Assembly: GCF_001675045.1 (NCBI RefSeq)
Contig: NZ_LYPA01000065.1
Coordinates: forward strand, 372,001 to 436,000
Source: Paenibacillus oryzae
GTDB lineage: Bacteria > Bacillota > Bacilli > Paenibacillales > Paenibacillaceae
Direction: 5' to 3'
DNA length: 64,000 nucleotides
The notes beneath the pieces were generated by a model. It was not told where the DNA came from and did no database searches. It saw nothing but the letters and a program-made list of their open reading frames with translations. Positions 1 through 8,468 of this stretch are shown here, in pieces (positions within the stretch are counted from its first letter, which is position 1; each line of letters begins with the position of its first letter). Both the position numbers and the translations under genes were made by a program.

Positions 1-668
1 GCGTACACGCCAAGCGGCGCTTTGAGCTGTTCCAGCGCAGAAGCCATTCCTTTGCGCAAGAAAGGAGCAAGATCGTCATCCAGTATATCTCCAGGCAGCA
101 GGATGATATCGGGCTTGATTTCGTTAACCTTGTTCACCAGCCGCGCGATATGCCGTTTGCCGATGACGATGCCCAGATGCAAATCGGATGCCATTGCAAT
201 GGTTAACGTTTTGCGGGAACCGGCGCTTTTGGGAATGGTAACCGCATAACGTCGAATTACGGGGCTCCATGCATTGCGAGTGCCAACGACGAGCAGAACG
301 AGGAGAAGGATGGCTACGGCCGAGCCTACGCCGTTAATATAAACAGACTGCGGCAGTCCGGCCAGCTTGAGGGAAAGTCCAACGATGCCCGCTACGGGAA
401 GCAGCAGCAGACTGTATTGGAACAAGCCGATCCAATAGGAGCCGGTTATTTTGAGCGGTTCGGCGAGAGGGCGGAGTGCGGTAGACTCCCCCATTCTGCC
501 CAATACATAACCAAGGGAAAGCAAGCCTATCAAAACCCAATAAATGATGGCAGGCGGCGAGCCGACGACGGAGGAAAGATATATCCAGCCGTTCCAGCCG
601 ATGTAGGCAACGAGCGCGCCGTAAAGAAGCAAAAAGCCTGTTAAAGCTGCAACAGTCCGACTATTCAT
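1..668 (-). CDS. Metallophosphoesterase with N-terminal membrane region (partial, 3' end outside window)
   Basis: Incomplete gene reading leftward off the window edge; 222 codons are visible. The first ~130 residues are hydrophobic and form about four membrane segments. After these comes the start of a calcineurin-like phosphoesterase domain: ASDLHLG (metal-binding D and H) at about residues 158-164 and LPGDILDD (metal-binding GD) about 30 residues later. This arrangement resembles YkuE/YaeI-type membrane-linked metallophosphoesterases, which hydrolyse phosphodiesters, in some cases on lipid-type substrates; the substrate here is unknown. The ATG at 666-668 is preceded by GGAG with a rather long 12-nt spacer. 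The catalytic NH and GH motifs would lie beyond the window. Confidence 0.85.
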   Translation of the reverse strand, partial: MNSRTVAALTGFLLLYGALVAYIGWNGWIYLSSVVGSPPAIIYWVLIGLLSLGYVLGRMGESTALRPLAEPLKITGSYWIGLFQYSLLLLPVAGIVGLSLKLAGLPQSVYINGVGSAVAILLLVLLVVGTRNAWSPVIRRYAVTIPKSAGSRKTLTIAMASDLHLGIVIGKRHIARLVNKVNEIKPDIILLPGDILDDDLAPFLRKGMASALEQLKAPLGVY

Positions 669-882
669 TGCAAGGGCACACTCCTTGTTTGACGCTGCCG
701 GGAGGCGGCAGGCGCTCTTTTTGAGCCTACTATAGCACAGGGAAAGAGTAGACTACAAATGGATGCGGAGGGCTAGAGTGTGAATGGTTCCGGAGATTTA
801 TTGAAGAGCGTTTTCATTGCGCGCCACTTCTTCATGTGGTATCTTTGCACCATAACGGAAGCCGAAATGGAGAGATAGGGGA

Positions 883-3051
883 ATGAAATCATTAGTGCTT
901 GCCGAAAAGCCAAGCGTTGCCAAGGAAATCGCGCGCGTATTGGGCTGCAACGGCAAAGGAAAAAGCTATATCGAGGGACCTGGCTATGTGGTGACCTGGG
1001 CTTTGGGCCATCTTGTGACATTGGCTGAGCCCGAGGATTATGATAACCGGTTCAAAACATGGAATCTGGAGGATTTGCCGCTGCTGCCGGACAAAATGAA
1101 GCTGAAGGTATTGAAGGAAACCTCCCATCAATACAAAGCGGTTGCCCAGCTGTTAAAGCGCAGCGATATCGGGGAGCTGATCATCGCTACGGACGCCGGG
1201 CGCGAGGGAGAGCTGGTAGCGCGCTGGATTATGGAGCTGGCAGGCTTCAGGAAGCCGTTCAAGCGGCTGTGGATATCGTCGCAGACCGACAAAGCCATTC
1301 GGGACGGCTTCAAAAATTTGAAGCCCGGACGCGATTACGATCACTTATATAAGTCGGCCGTATGCCGGGCAGAAGCGGATTGGCTGATCGGCCTTAATAT
1401 GACGCGCGCATTAACGACCAAATACAATGCGCAGCTTGCGGCAGGCCGCGTCCAGACGCCAACGCTAGCGATGCTGATGGACCGGGAGCGGGAAATCGAA
1501 ACCTTTCAAGCTCAGCCTTATTGGACCGTCAGTGCGCCGTTTGGCGAATTTACTGCGCAATGGCGCGCGGCTGACGGTCATGACGGACGCATATGGAAGC
1601 GGGAGGATGCGGAAGCGGTCGCCGCCCGAGCCGGAGCGGCGGGAAGCGCCAAGGTGGAGAAGCTGCGCACGACTGAGCGTGCCGAGAGCCATCCGCTTGC
1701 GTATGATTTGACAGAGCTGCAGCGCGATGCCAACAAGCGGCTGGGCTTTTCCGCCAAGCAAACGTCCAATGTATTGCAGAAGCTGTACGAGCAGCACAAG
1801 CTGGTGACCTACCCTAGAACGGATTCCCGCTACTTAACCAGCGATATGGTTCCAACGCTCAAGGGACGGCTGGAAAGCGTAGCTGTTGGCCCTTACGCCG
1901 CCTTGGCCAGAAAGGCGTTACGGTCGCCGCTGAAAATGACTAACCGGATTGTAGACGACAGCAAGGTGAGCGATCATCACGCCATCATACCGACGGAGCA
2001 ATATCTTCAGCTTCAGTCGCTTTCCAACGACGAGCGCAAGCTGTACGATTTGATCGTCCGCCGCTTCATCGCGTTGTTCTATGGTCCTTACCGTTACGAT
2101 GAAACCTCTGTAACGCTTGTTGCGGGCGGAGAACGCTTTTATGCGAAGGGAAAAATCCGGAAGGATGCAGGCTGGAAGGAGCTGTACCAAGGCGGGAGCT
2201 ACGATGATGAAGACGATGAAGAGGATGACGATAAGGAGGGGGGAGGACGCCAATTTGGCGACCGCCAGTCCTCACAGCTTCTGCCTCCGCTTGCGGCGGG
2301 AGCGGCGCTTCCGCTCAAAAACCCGGCAATCAAGGAGCTGAGAACGCTGCCGCCTGCGCGTTATACCGAAGCCTCCCTGCTGGGCAAAATGGAGAAATAC
2401 GGCCTTGGCACGCCGGCAACGCGCGCCGATATTATCGAGAAGCTGCTCTCCACGGATACGATTGAACGCTCCAGATCGTCGCTTATTCCAACGGGCAAGG
2501 GCAAGCAATTAATCGGCCTTGTCGTTGAGGAGCTGCGCAGCCCTGAATTGACGGCAAAGTGGGAGGGCGAGCTGGAGCGCATCGCCAAAGGCAAGGGGGA
2601 TGCGGTGGCGTTTATGCGCGGCATCCGCGAGCAATCCCGCAAGTGGGTACAGGAGGTAAGGACGGAAACCAAGGAATACAAGCCGCATAATTTGACCACC
2701 TCGCGTTGTCCGGAATGCGGAAAGCCGATGCTGGAGGTTAAAAACAAACGGGGAAAATCCATGGTGTGCTCCGACAAGGAATGCGGCTATCGCAGACATT
2801 CGGACCCCGTTTTATTAAACAAGCGTTGCTCGCAATGCCGCAAAAAAATGGAGCTGCATGACGGCAAAGCAGGAAAATACGCACAATGCAAGCCTTGCAA
2901 TGTGATCGAGATGCTGGGCGACAAGGACGGCGGACGGATGAATCGGCGCGAGCAGCAGCGGCTGGTGGAGCAATACAGCGATAATTCGCCACTGGCTAAC
3001 AGCCTTGCCGATAAGCTCAAGGCCGCCCTGGAGAAAAAGGATGGCAAGTAA
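883..3051 (+). CDS. topB: DNA topoisomerase III
   Basis: Type IA topoisomerase of 722 residues that relaxes or decatenates DNA through a transient 5'-phosphotyrosine bond. The N-terminus is a Toprim domain (SLVLAEKPSVAKEIA at 3-17, with TDAGREGE at about 103-110). The catalytic tyrosine is Y310 in TYPRTDSRYL. The C-terminus carries two four-cysteine zinc-ribbon-like modules at about 606-680 (CPECGK...CSDKEC and CSQCRK...CKPC), common in Firmicutes TopB. Unusual is a run of ten acidic residues at 441-450 (DDEDDEEDDD) followed by a Gly-rich stretch, probably a disordered surface loop. The start is supported by GGAGA eight to nine bases upstream. Confidence 0.97.
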   Translation: MKSLVLAEKPSVAKEIARVLGCNGKGKSYIEGPGYVVTWALGHLVTLAEPEDYDNRFKTWNLEDLPLLPDKMKLKVLKETSHQYKAVAQLLKRSDIGELIIATDAGREGELVARWIMELAGFRKPFKRLWISSQTDKAIRDGFKNLKPGRDYDHLYKSAVCRAEADWLIGLNMTRALTTKYNAQLAAGRVQTPTLAMLMDREREIETFQAQPYWTVSAPFGEFTAQWRAADGHDGRIWKREDAEAVAARAGAAGSAKVEKLRTTERAESHPLAYDLTELQRDANKRLGFSAKQTSNVLQKLYEQHKLVTYPRTDSRYLTSDMVPTLKGRLESVAVGPYAALARKALRSPLKMTNRIVDDSKVSDHHAIIPTEQYLQLQSLSNDERKLYDLIVRRFIALFYGPYRYDETSVTLVAGGERFYAKGKIRKDAGWKELYQGGSYDDEDDEEDDDKEGGGRQFGDRQSSQLLPPLAAGAALPLKNPAIKELRTLPPARYTEASLLGKMEKYGLGTPATRADIIEKLLSTDTIERSRSSLIPTGKGKQLIGLVVEELRSPELTAKWEGELERIAKGKGDAVAFMRGIREQSRKWVQEVRTETKEYKPHNLTTSRCPECGKPMLEVKNKRGKSMVCSDKECGYRRHSDPVLLNKRCSQCRKKMELHDGKAGKYAQCKPCNVIEMLGDKDGGRMNRREQQRLVEQYSDNSPLANSLADKLKAALEKKDGK

Positions 3052-3194
3052 CCTGTTCAATTGGGAAGCCAATCTGTTGTAGGCTTATGGCACCTGCTTG
3101 GCAATTCCCGCTCTTAACCAGCGGCATACATCCACAAGCTCTCCTGCCGGACAACATAGTATGTACTATGGCGACTGGAAAGGAGATAACAGTC

Positions 3195-3872
3195 ATGGCC
3201 AATCACAATCATTCAGGCAGGCAGCTCGCAAGCAAATGGGCAAAAACGGAGGCGCTTATGTCGCATCCCGGCATTGTTCCGCATATTCCTCCCACGCGGC
3301 GATATTCGCCATCTCAGCTTCGCATGATGCTGGACAGCCACGGCTTTGTTGTGGTGAAGCCCGTGGTGGGCTCGGGCGGCAGCGGAGTCATCAAGGTATT
3401 CAGGGACGGGGTTGGGTTTGCGTATACATTTCGCGATCGAACAACCCGTTTTTCCAGCTTTGACGGGCTGGCGGCAGGTTTGGGAAGCCGGGTTGGGCGC
3501 AGGCCTTATCTGATTCAGAAAGGAATCCAGCTGGCTACGGTAGGCGGCCGGCCTATTGACTACCGCGTCAAATACGTAAAAGGCGCCAGAGGGTGGGAAT
3601 ACCGGTCCATGGTGGGCCGGATTGCCAGACGCGGGTTGTTTGTCACCAATTTGAGTCAAGGCGGGCAGATGGTCACTGCCTCCAATGGCATTGCCGCTTC
3701 GTTGGGTTCCTCCCAGGTCAAGGCCAAGAAGGGCCGCATGAGAGAGCTTACGGTAATGTCGACCCGGGTATTGGAGCAGCGTTTTCCCGGCATTTCGCAT
3801 CTTGGCTTCGATTACGGAATCGACAGGCAAGGCAAGCTATGGATTTTTGAAGTCAACACGCGTCCCCATTAA
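3195..3872 (+). CDS. YheC/YheD-like ATP-grasp protein (spore-coat associated family)
   Basis: 225 residues. The family is ATP-grasp-like and several members are associated with the spore coat in Bacillus; the reaction is not known. Visible signatures are FVVVKPVVGSGGSGVIKV (nucleotide-binding glycine loop, about residues 51-68), YLIQKGIQLATVGGRPIDYRVKYV (about 105-128) and the C-terminal metal-binding type ending GKLWIFEVNTRPH. The ATG at 3195 was chosen because AAAGGAG lies nine bases upstream; an in-frame ATG at 3087 lacks a good ribosome site. Shorter than typical YheC/YheD proteins (about 360-450 residues), so it is a compact, single-domain version. It stands alone between topB and the sda region. 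Confidence 0.8.
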   Translation: MANHNHSGRQLASKWAKTEALMSHPGIVPHIPPTRRYSPSQLRMMLDSHGFVVVKPVVGSGGSGVIKVFRDGVGFAYTFRDRTTRFSSFDGLAAGLGSRVGRRPYLIQKGIQLATVGGRPIDYRVKYVKGARGWEYRSMVGRIARRGLFVTNLSQGGQMVTASNGIAASLGSSQVKAKKGRMRELTVMSTRVLEQRFPGISHLGFDYGIDRQGKLWIFEVNTRPH

Positions 3873-3922
3873 CATGCAAACGGGATAACTAAGCTCTGCT
3901 ATTGCCTGCATCAAAATGGAAT

Positions 3923-3966
3923 GGACCTTTCGCAGCGGTCAACGGACTGCCGGAAGGTCCTTTGCA
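3923..3966 (+). terminator. Possible rho-independent terminator after YheC/YheD-like gene
   Basis: Imperfect stem: GGACCTTTCGCAG pairs with CTGCCGGAAGGTCC around a ~14-nt loop, followed by a short T run (CTTTG). The stem has a bulge and the T tract is weak. Confidence 0.45.
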
Positions 3967-4099
3967 TGTTAAAGGAAGGGCAAAAAAGCGGTTAAGGATG
4001 GAGTCCGGAATCCAAGGTGCTTAATGCCGTTAAAATATTCCATTTATAGCAGAAGGAATATCCATCAAACTTTTTTATGGAAAAAGCTTTGAAGGCAGG

Positions 4100-4198
4100 T
4101 GTGGATAAGGATATCCACATTATCCACGCTGATATTGCACGTTTTCAAGCGGGTATTCACAATTGATTCACATGGTATCCACAGGGGTATGTGTATAA
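4100..4198. promoter_or_regulatory. Cluster of seven DnaA boxes upstream of sda
   Basis: Two perfect matches to TTATNCACA on the minus strand (TGTGGATAA at 4100-4108, TGTGTATAA at 4190-4198) flank five one-mismatch boxes on the plus strand: ATATCCACA 4111-4119, TTATCCACG 4120-4128, GTATTCACA 4153-4161, TGATTCACA 4164-4172 and GTATCCACA 4175-4183. In B. subtilis, DnaA binds a box cluster in the sda promoter region and activates it when replication is initiated or blocked. The same arrangement here, immediately before an Sda-like gene, indicates conserved control. A weak sigma-A-like pair (TTGTTG near 4207, TACACT near 4231) lies between the boxes and the gene. Confidence 0.85.
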
Positions 4199-4320
4199 GG
4201 AGGTCTGTTGTTGGGGCTAGAAGGGGCATGCTACACTATTTACATTCCTATATGAGGTAGTGAACTCGCATTTGTATGAGGTTGTTCACCGCACTTTATG
4301 GATGAGGAGTGGAATGGACG

Positions 4321-4464
4321 ATGGAAATTTTAACGGACGAGCTATTGGTGGACACGTACCACGCGGCGATCCAGTTCAAGCTTGACCCGGAATTTATCCG
4401 GATGCTTGCGCAAGAACTGAAGCGCAGGGAATTGGCGCCGGCTTTGCTTGTAAACAGCGTCTGA
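4321..4464 (+). CDS. sda: Sporulation checkpoint inhibitor Sda
   Basis: 47-residue protein. In B. subtilis, Sda binds the dimerisation/phosphotransfer domain of KinA and stops autophosphorylation, so that sporulation does not start while DNA replication is active or damaged. The sequence has the family's form: an N-terminal LTDELLVDTYHAA helix (B. subtilis has LSDELLIESYFKA), a turn with LDPEFIRML, and a second helix AQELKRREL (compare ENEIKRRSL). GAGGAG lies 11 bases before the ATG. Seven DnaA boxes sit directly upstream, matching the known DnaA control of this gene. Identified from memory of the family pattern, not by a search. Confidence 0.88.
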   Translation: MEILTDELLVDTYHAAIQFKLDPEFIRMLAQELKRRELAPALLVNSV

Positions 4465-4511
4465 CGCAGCAGGTCGGGAGCTTGGCTCCGTCCTTGCTTC
4501 ATCAGACGCTG
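4455..4511. repeat. Inverted repeat spanning the sda stop codon
   Basis: CAGCGTCTGA (4455-4464, which includes the TGA stop) is exactly complementary to TCAGACGCTG (4502-4511); a second small stem, GGAGC/GCTCC, lies inside. No T run follows, so it is not a textbook terminator. It may end or stabilise the sda transcript, or insulate it from the convergent reductase gene. Confidence 0.5.
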
Positions 4512-4553
4512 CGGGCAGTCCTATCTCAGGCTTTAGCGAAAAATTAAAGTAAA

Positions 4554-5555
4554 TTAAAGCTTCATGTTGCTGCTATGTCCAGGAGACAGCTTCGCGCTTG
4601 GATCAATATATACCTTGGCGTTATTGATAGCAGTTGGCGCTTCGCCGAAGCCTACCGCGATCAGTTTAAGCTTGCCGGGATAGGTGGTTACATCGCCTGC
4701 GGCAAAGATGCCCGGAATTTTGGTTTCCATCCGCGTGTCCACGACAATGGAGCCGCCCTGGATTTCGATGCCCCATTCTGCAATCGGTCCAAGCGAGGAC
4801 ACAAAGCCGAAGTTTACGATGACAGCATCCACTTCATGCTGCGTGTTTTCTTTCGTTTTTACATCGGTCAGCGTTACGCTTGTAATGGCGTCGTCGCCAT
4901 GCAAAGCCGTTATTTCCGTTGGGGTAATGACGTTCACGGATGAGTTCATCAAATTTTCCACGCTATGCTCATGCGCTCTGAATTTATCGCGACGGTGAAT
5001 CAGCGTTACGCTTTTGGCGATAGGCTCCAGCATAAGCGACCAGTCCACGGCGGAATCGCCGCCGCCGCTAACCAGCACGCGCTTGTCTTTAAATCGGTTC
5101 AGGTCTCCTACAAAATAATGCAGATTGTTACCTTCATATTGGGATGCCTCCGGAAGCTCCAGCCTGCGCGGCTCGAATGCCCCTACTCCCGCTGTAATGA
5201 TAACCGCTTTTGCATAATGCACGTCTTTATCGGTCGTCACCTCAAACAGCCTTTCATCCAGCTTGCGGACATTTATCACTTTTTCCTCCAGGCATACCTG
5301 AGGCTTGAACAAATCCAACTGCTCCTTGAGACGGTCAACCAGCTCTTGAGCGGTTACTTTCGGAAACCCGGCAACATCATAAATATATTTCTCGGGATAA
5401 AGCGCGGCAAGCTGTCCGCCCAGTTGGGGCATGCTTTCCACGATCTTTACGGATGCCTGGCGCATGCCGCCATAGAAAGCGGCGAACAAGCCGGCAGGGC
5501 CTCCACCGATAATTAAAATATCGACCGGATTCAACTCTTTATCTGTATTAGACAC
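4554..5555 (-). CDS. Ferredoxin--NADP(+) reductase, thioredoxin-reductase-like (YumC type)
   Basis: Flavoprotein of 333 residues that moves electrons between NADPH and ferredoxin or flavodoxin. FAD-binding [16 protein letters not shown] lies at 15-30, the NADP-binding [13 protein letters not shown] at about 162-174, and the C-terminal FAD motif [14 protein letters not shown] at about 287-300. It lacks the CxxC redox pair of thioredoxin reductase, which places it with Bacillus YumC-type FNRs. Translation starts at a GTG with an ideal GGAGGT nine bases upstream. In B. subtilis the homologue (yumC) is encoded next to ndh, as here, although divergently in this window. Cytoplasmic. Confidence 0.93.
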   Translation of the reverse strand: MSNTDKELNPVDILIIGGGPAGLFAAFYGGMRQASVKIVESMPQLGGQLAALYPEKYIYDVAGFPKVTAQELVDRLKEQLDLFKPQVCLEEKVINVRKLDERLFEVTTDKDVHYAKAVIITAGVGAFEPRRLELPEASQYEGNNLHYFVGDLNRFKDKRVLVSGGGDSAVDWSLMLEPIAKSVTLIHRRDKFRAHEHSVENLMNSSVNVITPTEITALHGDDAITSVTLTDVKTKENTQHEVDAVIVNFGFVSSLGPIAEWGIEIQGGSIVVDTRMETKIPGIFAAGDVTTYPGKLKLIAVGFGEAPTAINNAKVYIDPSAKLSPGHSSNMKL

Positions 5556-5591
5556 TTATAGTGCACCTCCAACAATTTTACTACGCTATCT

Positions 5592-5628
5592 ATTATAAAC
5601 GTTCCCACATGGGAATGAAATCATTTCT
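5592..5628 (-). promoter_or_regulatory. Likely promoter/operator region of the FNR gene
   Basis: On the minus strand TATAAT (complement of 5592-5597) lies ~37 bases before the GTG start. Just upstream are two small palindromes, TTCCCACATGGGAA (5602-5615) and GAAATCATTTC (5618-5628 region), where a -35 element would be; no good -35 is visible. The palindromes could bind an activator or repressor; none can be named. Confidence 0.4.
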
Positions 5629-5685
5629 CATTGTGATTATGCCAGTAATTGTGCACAATTCTAAACTTTTTCGTAGAATTTACTC

Positions 5686-5714
5686 TTGAACTTTGTGTGA
5701 AAAGTCTGTAATAT
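5686..5714 (+). promoter_or_regulatory. Candidate sigma-A promoter upstream of ndh
   Basis: TTGAAC (5686-5691) and TAATAT (5709-5714) are separated by 17 bases. If used, the transcript has a ~160-nt leader containing a small AAGGGT/ACCCTT hairpin (5754-5769) and the Rex/Fnr-like site. Confidence 0.5.
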
Positions 5715-5815
5715 GTCTGATGTATATGAAACTTGTCTGCATGGAATGAATTGAAGGGTAAAAACCCTTATTTTAGCGTAAACTTGAAAAGTGAATTATG
5801 GCGGTTTGGATGAGA

Positions 5816-5833
5816 TTGTGTAATTTTTCACAC
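5816..5833. promoter_or_regulatory. Rex-type operator (also Fnr-like) upstream of ndh
   Basis: TTGTGTAATTTTTCACAC matches the Rex consensus TTGTGAA-N4-TTCACAA at 12 of 14 defined positions and the Fnr/CRP pattern TGTGA-N6-TCACA at 9 of 10. Rex represses ndh in B. subtilis in response to the NADH/NAD+ ratio, so a Rex site before ndh is expected. It lies 48 bases before the start codon. Confidence 0.7.
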
Positions 5834-5881
5834 CTCTTAAGATAAACACAAAAGAACATGTAGAATGGATGGGATTAGGCA

Positions 5882-7075
5882 ATGAGCAACATACCAAAAA
5901 TCGTTATTCTTGGCGCAGGATACGGTGGCGTTCTGACCGCGCTTCGTTTGCAAAAGGAGCTTAATTATAATGAGGCGGATGTGACGCTTGTCAACAAGCA
6001 TGATTACCACTACTTCACAACTCATCTTCACATGCCTGCAGCAGGCACGGACGCTCATGAAAATGCTCGCGTAAGCATCTCCAAGCTTATTGATGAATTC
6101 AAAATCGATTTTGTAAAATCAACCGTTGTTCAAATTCGTCCTCAGGACAAAAAGGTCATTCTGGAAGACGGAACGCTTTCCTACGACTACCTGGTTATCG
6201 GACTTGGCGGAGAGCCTGAAACGTTTGGCATTCCTGGCTTGGCGGAGCATGCAATGAACATTCGCAGCATCAACTCCGTTCGCCTCATTCGCGAGCATAT
6301 CGACTATCAATTTGCCCGTTATAAACGCGAGCCGCACCGTACGGACTACCTGACCTTTATCGTTGGCGGAGCCGGCTTTACAGGAATCGAGTTTATTGGC
6401 GAGCTTGCCGACCGCATTCCGGTTTTGTGCAAGGAATTTGACGTAGATCCTTCACTCGTTAAAATCTACAACATTGAAGCAGCGCCAACGGCATTGCCGG
6501 GCTTTGATCCCGAGCTGGTGGAATACGGCATGAACGTTCTTACTAAAAAGGGCGTAACCTTCCGTATTGGAACAGCAATCAAGGAGTGTACGGCTGAAGG
6601 GGTTGTAGTAGGCGAAGGCGAAGAAATTAAATCCGCTACCGTTATCTGGACAGGGGGCATTCGCGGCAACCGTCTGATCGAGGAAGCCGGCTTTGAAACG
6701 ATGCGCGGACGCGTGAAAATCGATGAGTTTCTGCGTTGCCCGGGTCACGAAAACATCTACATTGTTGGCGACAACTCCCTGATGTTTAACCCGGAAGGCC
6801 GTCCTTATCCGCCAACCGCCCAAATTGCTATGCAACAAGGCGTCGTTTGCGCAAACAACCTGGTTGCATCCATCCGCAACCAGCCGCTTAAAACATTTGT
6901 ATTCAGCAACAAAGGCACCGTGGCGTCGCTTGGCAAAGGCGAAGCAATTGGCGTTGCGTTCGGCAAGAAATATAAAGGCCGTTTTGCGGCTTTGCTGAAA
7001 AAAGTGATTGATATCCGCTATCTGTTCATTATCGGCGGCATTCCGCTTGTACTGCGCAAAGGGAAATTTTTCTAA
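5882..7075 (+). CDS. ndh: NADH dehydrogenase type II (non-proton-pumping)
   Basis: 397-residue flavoprotein that oxidises NADH and reduces menaquinone at the inner face of the membrane without pumping protons. FAD-binding VILGAGYGGVLTALRLQ is at 8-24, NADH-binding FIVGGAGFTGIEFIGELAD at about 157-175, and the second FAD/quinone segment IYIVGDNSLMF...PPTAQIAMQQG at about 296-325. The C-terminus (IIGGIPLVLRKGKFF) is the usual amphipathic membrane-contact end. The ribosome site (GGATGGG) is only moderate. A Rex-type operator lies just upstream. Stop and the next start overlap as TAATG, so the following small gene is translationally coupled. Confidence 0.95.
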   Translation: MSNIPKIVILGAGYGGVLTALRLQKELNYNEADVTLVNKHDYHYFTTHLHMPAAGTDAHENARVSISKLIDEFKIDFVKSTVVQIRPQDKKVILEDGTLSYDYLVIGLGGEPETFGIPGLAEHAMNIRSINSVRLIREHIDYQFARYKREPHRTDYLTFIVGGAGFTGIEFIGELADRIPVLCKEFDVDPSLVKIYNIEAAPTALPGFDPELVEYGMNVLTKKGVTFRIGTAIKECTAEGVVVGEGEEIKSATVIWTGGIRGNRLIEEAGFETMRGRVKIDEFLRCPGHENIYIVGDNSLMFNPEGRPYPPTAQIAMQQGVVCANNLVASIRNQPLKTFVFSNKGTVASLGKGEAIGVAFGKKYKGRFAALLKKVIDIRYLFIIGGIPLVLRKGKFF

Positions 7076-7335
7076 TGCGTCATTGCAGCGTACAGGTTCG
7101 GGGCTTGTTGACTAGAGATGAGCTTGATCGGTACAACGCGTTGATGGAGGTAGGCTCGTTTCTGGAGTCGCAAAACCGCTATGATTTGGCTTATCCGGTT
7201 CAGAAGGAAGTGGATCTGCTTATTCAGCCCGCTATCGAACGTCTGAAGGACAAGGGGCGGGAGCGGGACAGGGCGACGCGCGAATATTTGGATGCCAAGC
7301 GGCTGAATGAAGAGGCCAATCAAGAAGAAGAGTAA
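7075..7335 (+). CDS. Small hypothetical protein translationally coupled to ndh
   Basis: 86 residues, not recognised. Its ATG overlaps the ndh stop by one base (TAATG), so it is in the ndh operon. It has one or two Cys/His at the start (MRHCSVQVRG), no membrane segment, and is strongly helical and charged, especially the C-terminus (KDKGRERDRATREYLDAK...EEANQEEE), with coiled-coil-like spacing. A strong terminator follows. Position suggests a role linked to NADH dehydrogenase, but nothing in the sequence shows which. Confidence 0.75.
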   Translation: MRHCSVQVRGLLTRDELDRYNALMEVGSFLESQNRYDLAYPVQKEVDLLIQPAIERLKDKGRERDRATREYLDAKRLNEEANQEEE

Positions 7336-7377
7336 GCTGCGGTATTGAGCTTGCCCCATTCAATTTATAATGTGTAA

Positions 7378-7429
7378 GGCTCCTGCATGCTGCATTCTAC
7401 GGAATGCGCACATGCAGGAGCCTTTTTTA
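7378..7429 (+). terminator. Rho-independent terminator of the ndh operon
   Basis: GGCTCCTGCATG pairs with CATGCAGGAGCC, followed by TTTTTT. Confidence 0.9.
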
Positions 7430-7434
7430 AATAA

Positions 7435-7462
7435 TAAAAACGGGGCTCTTCGGACAGCCCCG
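7435..7462 (-). terminator. Rho-independent terminator of hemQ
   Basis: Read on the minus strand, CGGGGCT/AGCCCCG stem followed by TTTTT, ten bases after the hemQ stop. Confidence 0.85.
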
Positions 7463-7471
7463 CAGCACTTT

Positions 7472-8218
7472 TTAAACGCTTAACAATTCCTCAAATTTAC
7501 CGCCGTCCAGATAGTTGCCAACATAGAAATCGCCAAAATCGCCATAACGCGCGCTTACCTCGTCAAAACGCATTTCATAAACGAGCTTTTTGAATTGCAG
7601 CGAATCCTCGGCAAACAGCGTAACGCCCCACTCCCAGTTATCGAAACCGACGGAGCCTGTAATAATTTGTTTGACCTTGCCGGCGTATTTGCGGCCAATC
7701 ATGCCATGGCTTCTCATCAAGGCTTTGCGCTCTTCCATGCCCAGCATGTACCAATTGTCATTGCCCGAGCGGCGTTTGTTCATAGGATAGAAGCAGATAT
7801 GGCGCCATTTTGGCAAAATCGGCTTCAGACGGGCCACAATCTCGGGATTTTCCATCGGGTCTGCCCCTGGTTGTCCCATATAGTTACTAAGCTCCACCAC
7901 GCTGACATAGGAATGTACAGGGTAGGTAAAGCTGGCAAACAACGTTTTGTTAAAGGCGGTTTCCAGCTTGTTCAGGTCCTCCAGCGTTTCGCGCAAATGC
8001 ATGAATACAAAATCGGCTTTTTGACCCACGATGGAATAATGGGCTGAGCTGCCCCCATTTTGTTCCTCAAGCTGCGACCATTCCTTCAAAAAAGCATGCA
8101 ATTCCTCCAGCGCGCGAGCCCGCTCGCTTTCATCGGCAAGTCTCCAGGCAGTCCAGTCCATGCTGCGGAAATCATGCAGCGCGTACCAGCCCTCTAACGT
8201 TTGTGCGGCTTCACTCAT
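7472..8218 (-). CDS. hemQ: Coproheme decarboxylase (chlorite dismutase-like) HemQ
   Basis: Converts coproheme to heme b using peroxide, the last step of the coproporphyrin-dependent heme pathway of Gram-positive bacteria. 248 residues from the ATG at 8216-8218. The catalytic tyrosine is Y144 in CFYPMNKRR and the proximal heme ligand is H171 in [13 protein letters not shown], at virtually the same positions as in the Geobacillus enzyme (Y145, H172). The C-terminal half ([20 protein letters not shown] and [13 protein letters not shown]) is characteristic. An upstream extension of the frame exists, but the internal ATG has GGGGAAG upstream and gives the family's usual length. Monocistronic. Confidence 0.96.
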   Translation of the reverse strand: MSEAAQTLEGWYALHDFRSMDWTAWRLADESERARALEELHAFLKEWSQLEEQNGGSSAHYSIVGQKADFVFMHLRETLEDLNKLETAFNKTLFASFTYPVHSYVSVVELSNYMGQPGADPMENPEIVARLKPILPKWRHICFYPMNKRRSGNDNWYMLGMEERKALMRSHGMIGRKYAGKVKQIITGSVGFDNWEWGVTLFAEDSLQFKKLVYEMRFDEVSARYGDFGDFYVGNYLDGGKFEELLSV

Positions 8219-8468
8219 TGTTTTGTTTCTTCCCCTTTCGCTGCCGGTTCGGCTATTTCTTCCATAGTTCAATTGTATCCTAACGCTTTGGTATGGGGCA
8301 AATGTACGACTTGTGACATTTCTCTCCATGCATGGTGGGCCTGGGCGAGCGCTGCCTAATCGTTTGTTTCCGTCATTGCATAGAAAAAAATTTCCAATAT
8401 GACAGGATGCTGTCAAGTTGGCTATGTTACGCTTGTACTGAAAGCCAAACAATCGGGAGGTTAAGACG

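Noticed and set aside
4100..4198. Chromosomal replication origin
   Set aside because: DnaA boxes are dense, but dnaA, dnaN, rpmH and a typical AT-rich unwinding region are absent; the sda promoter explains the boxes.
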